Shown here in pieces: positions 21,587 to 25,656 of a stretch of 25,656 bases of DNA. Position numbers and translations under genes: made by a program. Numbering within the stretch: the first letter of the stretch is position 1; every line of letters starts with the position of its first letter. Source of the stretch: DATBHZ01 sp036557185. Lineage in GTDB: Bacteria > Actinomycetota > Acidimicrobiia > IMCC26256 > JAENVU01. The stretch is from NCBI GenBank assembly GCA_036557185.1, contig DATBHZ010000150.1:1-25656 (forward strand). The letters are read 5' to 3'. The notes under the pieces were generated by a model. It was given only the letters and a program-made list of their open reading frames with translations, had not been told where the DNA came from and made no database searches.

Positions 21587-22692
21587 CCTCATCGGCAGGA
21601 CGGGCGACGCGAGACGACCGGCAAGGTGGAGCACGGGTGGAGGTGCTCGCTGCCGAGCGGGAACAGCTCGCGCAGGCGCTCGCGGCTTCGTCGGACGCCG
21701 TCATGGTGGTCGGAGCCGACGGCTCGGAGCTGCTACGCAACGAAGCCGCCGAGCGGTTCCGCGACGGGCGACACGGCGACGCGCTCGCCAACGAGGCGAT
21801 CAAGGAGCTGCTCGCGCAGGCGATGCGAGGCATCGCGAGCGAGCGGGAGCTCCAGATCTTCGGACCACCACCCGAGGTGCTCCGGCTCTGGTCGGTACCG
21901 CTCATCGTGCGTGGCGTGCTCTCCGGCGCTGTCGCGTTCGTACGTGACGTCACCGAGGCTCGCCGCGTCGAGAGTGTCCGCCGAGATTTCGTCGCGAACG
22001 TGAGCCACGAGCTCAAGACGCCGATCGGGGCGTTGGCCCTCCTCGCGGAGACCATGGCCGCCGGTGGTGACGAGGCGCTCCTGCAGCAGCTCGCGGAGCG
22101 CATGGCACGTGAGGCGGACCGCGTCGCTCGGATCGTGGACGACCTCCTCGATCTCAGCCACATCGAGGCGCAGGAGGCTCCATTGCGCGAGCCCGTCCCC
22201 GTTGCTCTGATCGTCAGCGAGGCGATCGAACGGGTGCGTTCAGTCGCCGATGCGCGCGAGATCCGTCTCGACGTGAGCGAGATCCCGGCGGAGCTGACGA
22301 TCGTGTGCGATCGCGGTCAGCTCGTGAGCGCCATGAGCAACCTCATCGACAACGCGGTGAAGTACTCGGATCCCGGGAGCTCGGTAGGGATCGGCAGCGT
22401 CGAGTACGACGACCTCGTCGTCGTCGAAGTGCGCGATCAGGGAATTGGGATCCCGTCGCGCGATCTCGAACGGATCTTCGAGCGCTTCTATCGCGTCGAC
22501 CGTGCGCGCAGCCGTGCGACCGGTGGCACTGGTCTGGGCCTGTCGATCGTGCGGCACATCGCGCAAGCACACGGCGGCGATGTCATGGTCGAATCCCGTG
22601 AGGGTGTGGGCTCGGAATTCCGGCTCAGGATCCCCGCAGATTCGGCGACCATGTCGATGCCGCTGACCGAGGAAGGTGTCTCCGATGGCTGA
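21583..22692 (+). CDS. phoR: PhoR-like sensor histidine kinase without membrane segments
   Basis: A 369-residue kinase with an N-terminal PAS-like domain (ALAASSDAVMVVGADGSELLRNEAAERF...VTEARRVESVRRDF). HisKA box NVSHELKTP follows with His142 as phospho-acceptor, then a HATPase domain (NLIDNAVKYS, DQGIGIP, GTGLGLSIVRHIAQAHGG). It fits PhoR/SenX3 by sequence and position, but no hydrophobic segment is present, whereas PhoR and SenX3 normally carry one or two. The ATG overlaps the pstB stop (ATGA), and the frame upstream of it is pstB's shadow, so a lost membrane domain is not hidden there. It should sense the Pst-PhoU complex from the cytoplasm. It overlaps phoB by 8 bases. Confidence 0.9.
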   Translation: MTSSAGRATRDDRQGGARVEVLAAEREQLAQALAASSDAVMVVGADGSELLRNEAAERFRDGRHGDALANEAIKELLAQAMRGIASERELQIFGPPPEVLRLWSVPLIVRGVLSGAVAFVRDVTEARRVESVRRDFVANVSHELKTPIGALALLAETMAAGGDEALLQQLAERMAREADRVARIVDDLLDLSHIEAQEAPLREPVPVALIVSEAIERVRSVADAREIRLDVSEIPAELTIVCDRGQLVSAMSNLIDNAVKYSDPGSSVGIGSVEYDDLVVVEVRDQGIGIPSRDLERIFERFYRVDRARSRATGGTGLGLSIVRHIAQAHGGDVMVESREGVGSEFRLRIPADSATMSMPLTEEGVSDG

Positions 22693-23398
22693 TCCGCCGC
22701 TCGTGCTCGTCGTCGACGACGAGCAGTCGTACCGGGATGCGCTCTCGGTCGCGCTGCAACGGGAAGGCTTCCTCGTCGAGACAGCGGCCGACGGCGTCGA
22801 GGCGGTCGAGCGCTTCGAGAGCACGAAGCCGGCGCTCGTCCTGCTCGACGTGATGCTCCCGCGGGTGAGCGGCATCGACGTGTGCCGTCAGATCCGCGCG
22901 AAATCGCGCACGCCGATCATCATGGTGACGGCTCGGAGCTCGGAGATCGACGCTGTCGTCGGGCTGGAGGTCGGCGCCGACGACTACGTCTCGAAGCCCT
23001 TCCGCCTGCGCGAGCTGATCGCGCGGGTCCGCGCCACGCTGCGCAGGATCCCCGTCGGCGAGGATGCGGAGGCACCCGGCCCAGAGGTGATCGAGATCGG
23101 CGACGTGCGGCTCGACTCCAGCCGTCACGAGGTGAGCGTCCGCGGCGAGCTCGTGGCGCTGCCGCTCAAGGAGTTCGAGCTGCTCGAGCTGCTCCTCGCG
23201 AACGCGGGCCGGGTTCTCACGCGTGACGTGCTCATCGACAGGATCTGGGGCCCGAACTACTTCGGCGACACGAAGACCCTCGACGTCCACGTGAAGCGCC
23301 TGCGCGGAAAGGTGGAGGACGACCCGTCCAACCCGACCCGCATCGTGACCGTCCGCGGCGTGGGCTACCGCTTCGAGCGCAGCGCCGTCACCGCCTGA
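22685..23398 (+). CDS. phoB: PhoB/RegX3-like response regulator
   Basis: A 237-residue OmpR-family regulator: receiver domain (VVDDEQ, phospho-acceptor Asp55 in VLLDVMLP, VTARSS, SKPFRLREL), then a C-terminal winged helix (LPLKEFELLELLLANAGRVLTRDVLIDRIWG, DVHVKRLRGKVE, VRGVGYRFE). It should bind Pho boxes and activate pst under phosphate limitation. ATG 22685 has GAGGAAGG 8 bases upstream; an in-frame GTG at 22676 is less likely. It ends the operon, converging on the proline-rich gene with an 18-base gap that holds no obvious terminator. Confidence 0.94.
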   Translation: MADPPLVLVVDDEQSYRDALSVALQREGFLVETAADGVEAVERFESTKPALVLLDVMLPRVSGIDVCRQIRAKSRTPIIMVTARSSEIDAVVGLEVGADDYVSKPFRLRELIARVRATLRRIPVGEDAEAPGPEVIEIGDVRLDSSRHEVSVRGELVALPLKEFELLELLLANAGRVLTRDVLIDRIWGPNYFGDTKTLDVHVKRLRGKVEDDPSNPTRIVTVRGVGYRFERSAVTA

Positions 23399-23416
23399 CC
23401 GCGGGAGCGGCTCGGG

Positions 23417-24670
23417 CTACTTCTTGCTCTTGCGTTGCGGCAGCAGGTCGTCGATCGCCGAGGCGAAGTCGTCGTCCTCGACGGCTTCTTCGTCGTCTGC
23501 CTGCTCGTTCGCCACGTTCACCTGCGACATCGCGCTGCTCAGCGCCGATCGCGCGTCGGCGTCGGTCGCGGGCGGTGGCGGCGGTGGCGGAGGCGGCGGG
23601 GGGGCAGAAGAGGCCGGAGGCGGTGGTGGCGGCGGCGGAGGTGGCGCGAGCGGCTCGGACGCGACCGGCGCGGTCGGGAGCGGTGCTTGGGGGAGCAGGT
23701 CGGGTGTCTCGGCAACCGCGGGGACCTCGGGGACCTCCGGAACTTCAGGAACCTCAGCTACCTCGGCCACCTCGGGGACCGGAGGCACCGGGGGCCCGGA
23801 GGACGTCGACGGCACCGTCCACGGCCCGTCCGAGGACCGTGCGGGCGGAGGCGGGGGACCCCCGAGCGGGCTCAGCCAACCGTCGTCGCTCGGTGCCGGT
23901 GGCGGAGGCGGTGGAGGCGGCGGCTCGGGGAACGTGATCTCGGTGACGTGATCCTGCGCCGCCGCGGGCGGCGGCGCGTCGTGCACGGACCCTGCCCCCG
24001 GCACCTCGGGCGGCGACTCGGGCGCGGGCATCTCAGTGGTCGGAACCTCGGCGGCCGGGATGTCGAGACGCTCGGGCGTGACGTCGTTCGGTTGCGGCGC
24101 GATCGCGTCCTCGTCGAGCTCTCCATGGGCCGGCTCCCACGGCGGATCGGGCGGGCTCGTCTCGATCGGGTGGTCGTCCGGTTGTCCGAAGGCCGGGGTG
24201 GGAACGCCCGGGGTCGGCGACGTCGCGAGCCGTCGCCAGAGCGGCTCGTGGGGCTCCGACATCGGGAGCTGCTCGGGTGGCATGGAGGCGGCTGGATGGT
24301 CGGCGTCGCCGTCACTCGGCGTTGCGGGTCCCGACGGATCGTCGTCGTCGGAGAGCGGAGGGATCCCCGGCGGGCGTCCGAGGACGCGGTACTCGTGCGG
24401 CGGATCGACTCCGGGCGACGCAGCAGCCGCGAAGGGGTCCACAGCGCCGGCACCGTTGGGCGGACCCGCGACCGACGGCGGGGCGGCGACCGATGGCGGG
24501 GCCGCGGGCACGTCGACAGGGGCGGGCGGCGGCGCCGGCGGATCGGGAGGGGCAGCAGGGGTCGGGCCGGGGTCCGGCTCGGGAGCGGTGACGTCCTGCG
24601 GTGCCTCGGGCTCTTCCGGCGCGGACGACTTGTCGTCGTCGGGCTGACCGAGCATGTCGGAGAACCTCAT
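23417..24670 (-). CDS. Proline-rich, largely disordered protein
   Basis: A 417-residue acidic protein, mostly Pro, Ala, Asp and Glu. Only the ends look ordered: an N-terminal MRFSDMLGQPDDD and a C-terminal helix-like segment, ARSALSSAMSQVNVANEQ, then an acidic patch and FASAIDDLLPQRKSKK. Between them lie Pro runs of 10 and 11 residues and short VPE/VAE repeats. No signal peptide or membrane segment is visible, so it is presumably cytoplasmic. Runs this long usually need EF-P for translation. It starts 10 bases after the peroxiredoxin stop and is likely co-transcribed with it. The opposite strand shows a Gly-rich frame that is only its mirror. I do not recognise a family; a scaffold or linker role is speculation. 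Confidence 0.75.
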   Translation of the reverse strand: MRFSDMLGQPDDDKSSAPEEPEAPQDVTAPEPDPGPTPAAPPDPPAPPPAPVDVPAAPPSVAAPPSVAGPPNGAGAVDPFAAAASPGVDPPHEYRVLGRPPGIPPLSDDDDPSGPATPSDGDADHPAASMPPEQLPMSEPHEPLWRRLATSPTPGVPTPAFGQPDDHPIETSPPDPPWEPAHGELDEDAIAPQPNDVTPERLDIPAAEVPTTEMPAPESPPEVPGAGSVHDAPPPAAAQDHVTEITFPEPPPPPPPPPAPSDDGWLSPLGGPPPPPARSSDGPWTVPSTSSGPPVPPVPEVAEVAEVPEVPEVPEVPAVAETPDLLPQAPLPTAPVASEPLAPPPPPPPPPPASSAPPPPPPPPPPPATDADARSALSSAMSQVNVANEQADDEEAVEDDDFASAIDDLLPQRKSKK

Positions 24671-24680
24671 CGGCGCTCCT

Positions 24681-25145
24681 TCACGCGACCTTCGCGAGCG
24701 CGGCTTCGTACTCGCTGCGTGCGCGCGGTGTGGCGAGGTTCGCCGACTCGAAGGTCGCCACGACGACGCCCTCCTTGTCGATCACGAAGCTCGCCCGGTT
24801 CGCGCAGCCGAGCTGCTCGTTGAACACGCCGTACGCCTTCGCCACCTCGCCGTGTGGCCAGAAGTCGGAGAGCACCGGGAAGGTGAAGCCCTGCTGCTCG
24901 GACCATTGCGCTTGTGCATGCCGCGTGTCGCAGGAGATCGCGAGTACGGCCGCGCCGGCATCCTCGAAGGTGGAGGGGTCGTCGCGGATCTCGCAGAGCT
25001 CGCCTTGGCAGACGCCCGTGAACGTGAACGGGTAGAACACCAACACGACGGGCTGCTTGCCGCGGTAGTCGGCGAGGCTCACGTCGTTGCCGGCCTGATC
25101 CTTCAGCGTGAACCCAGGCGCAGGCTGCCCGGCCTCGACTGCCAT
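24681..25145 (-). CDS. ahpE: AhpE/Bcp-type peroxiredoxin
   Basis: A 154-residue thiol peroxidase reducing hydroperoxides. FYPFTFTGVCQGELCEIRDD carries the peroxidatic Cys46; FTFPVLSDFWPHGEVAKAYGVFNEQLGCANRASFVID is close to mycobacterial AhpE. Unlike the one-cysteine AhpE, it also has Cys51, five residues on, the position of the resolving cysteine in E. coli Bcp, plus two further cysteines (ISCDTRH and LGCANR). It may therefore form an intramolecular disulfide. ATG 25145 has GGAGCGACC upstream. The 189 bases between it and surE hold its presumed promoter; I see no clear box. Confidence 0.9.
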   Translation of the reverse strand: MAVEAGQPAPGFTLKDQAGNDVSLADYRGKQPVVLVFYPFTFTGVCQGELCEIRDDPSTFEDAGAAVLAISCDTRHAQAQWSEQQGFTFPVLSDFWPHGEVAKAYGVFNEQLGCANRASFVIDKEGVVVATFESANLATPRARSEYEAALAKVA

Positions 25146-25334
25146 GGTCGCTCCTCGGTCTGTTCTGCCAACGGCCGAAGTGTACGGGGTGCATGCCGCG
25201 AACGGGCGCGCATCGGACGCGCCGCCGGTCGGCGGTCGCCGGCCGCGGGGTGTTCGGCGGGACCACCCTCACAGTTCGGCAGATCGGCCCTGTTGTCTTG
25301 AGCGACTGTGACGAGGAGCGGGCCGGAACCGCCG

Positions 25335-25656
25335 TCAGGCAGGGCCGAGCACGGGGTCGAGCGCTGCTGCGACGCCCGACTGGGCGGCCGCGACGATGCC
25401 CACGAGGGGGGTCACCGTCACGTAACCGTCGAGCAGGAGCTCCGCGTCCGTCGTGGGCTCGCCGTCGCGGTCGGCCCGAGCGGTGGCCTCACGTTGCGCG
25501 CCCTGGTACTCGATTCGGAGGTCCCCGTCCTGGTCTGCAGCCGACACCCAGAACTCGCCGTACGGGGCGAGCGTGGCATCGCGCACCCCGCGAATCTTTG
25601 CGAGCGGGAGATTCGGCACGTTCACGTTCAGCACCTGCGCGCGCTGCGCGGCGGCC
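25335..25656 (-). CDS. surE: 5'/3'-nucleotidase SurE, C-terminal part (runs off right edge)
   Basis: The last 106 codons of a SurE-like survival nucleotidase, which dephosphorylates nucleoside monophosphates. VLNVNVPNLPLAKIRGVRDATLA matches the conserved SurE NVN-P segment after the catalytic core. The tail TTDAELLLDGYVTVTPLVGI matches the usual 'D...GYVSVTPL' C-terminus. The metal-binding N-terminal DDG motif lies beyond the window. The reading frame is open to the edge, so the GTG at 25634 is not the start. Confidence 0.85.
   Translation of the reverse strand, partial: AAAQRAQVLNVNVPNLPLAKIRGVRDATLAPYGEFWVSAADQDGDLRIEYQGAQREATARADRDGEPTTDAELLLDGYVTVTPLVGIVAAAQSGVAAALDPVLGPA

Noticed and set aside
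23424..23951. Glycine-rich PGRS-like protein on the plus strand
   Set aside because: The poly-Gly is simply the antisense reading of the poly-Pro codons of the minus-strand gene.
25146..25334. RNA gene or riboswitch in the gap between surE and the peroxiredoxin
   Set aside because: No tRNA cloverleaf, no conserved riboswitch core and no strong hairpin with a T-run seen by eye.

Overview
The window is GC-rich, densely packed bacterial DNA that reads as an actinomycete (Actinomycetota), most likely of the Acidimicrobiia type. That placement is an inference from two WhiB-family regulators, an F420-type luciferase-like oxidoreductase, an AhpE-like peroxiredoxin, many GTG starts, apparent leaderless promoters and a sigE/anti-sigma/htrA/tat neighbourhood like that of Mycobacterium. 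No tRNA, rRNA, CRISPR array, transposase or prophage gene was seen. No gene-free gap exceeds 300 bases; the longest are 17458-17743 (Pho-type control region) and 14616-14862 (two divergent sigma-E-like promoters).

Layout. 1-1373 (minus): succinate dehydrogenase sdhC-sdhA, with sdhA running off the left edge. 1437-3539 (minus): a glycoside-hydrolase-2-like protein that lacks both catalytic glutamates. 3564-7418 (plus): a MoxR/magnesium-chelatase-like AAA+ ATPase and a von Willebrand A (VWA) partner, separated by a small lipoprotein gene on the other strand. 7497-9414: a GAF-domain histidine kinase overlapping a receiver-only response regulator. 9602-9922: a WhiB regulator with a possible coupled upstream ORF. 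9944-11858: glutamate formiminotransferase divergent from an F420-type oxidoreductase.

11922-16299 is an envelope-stress block: tatA, an ECF sigma factor, a cysteine-free membrane anti-sigma factor apparently fused to an RseB/MucB-like sensor domain, a second WhiB (minus strand) and an HtrA protease. The divergent whiB and htrA genes each have a GGAAC-N17-CGTT promoter-like motif, and a weaker N18 version lies before the sigma gene. This suggests a self-contained regulon read from the sequence alone.

16380-23398 is phosphate homeostasis: a small hypothetical gene, then divergent phoU and a tightly coupled pstS-pstC-pstA-pstB-phoR-phoB operon with 4- or 8-base overlaps from pstC onward. The PhoR-like kinase has no membrane segment. 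23417-25656 (minus) holds surE (partial at the right edge), an AhpE/Bcp-type peroxiredoxin and a proline-rich disordered protein.

The least expected structure is a pair of 92-base interspersed repeats (12717-12808 and 16653-16744). They match at 71 of 92 positions and share a perfect 19-base core. Each carries two small hairpins whose stems differ between copies by compensating base changes. Copy one starts at the sigma-factor stop codon and supplies the ribosome-binding site and start codon of the anti-sigma gene.
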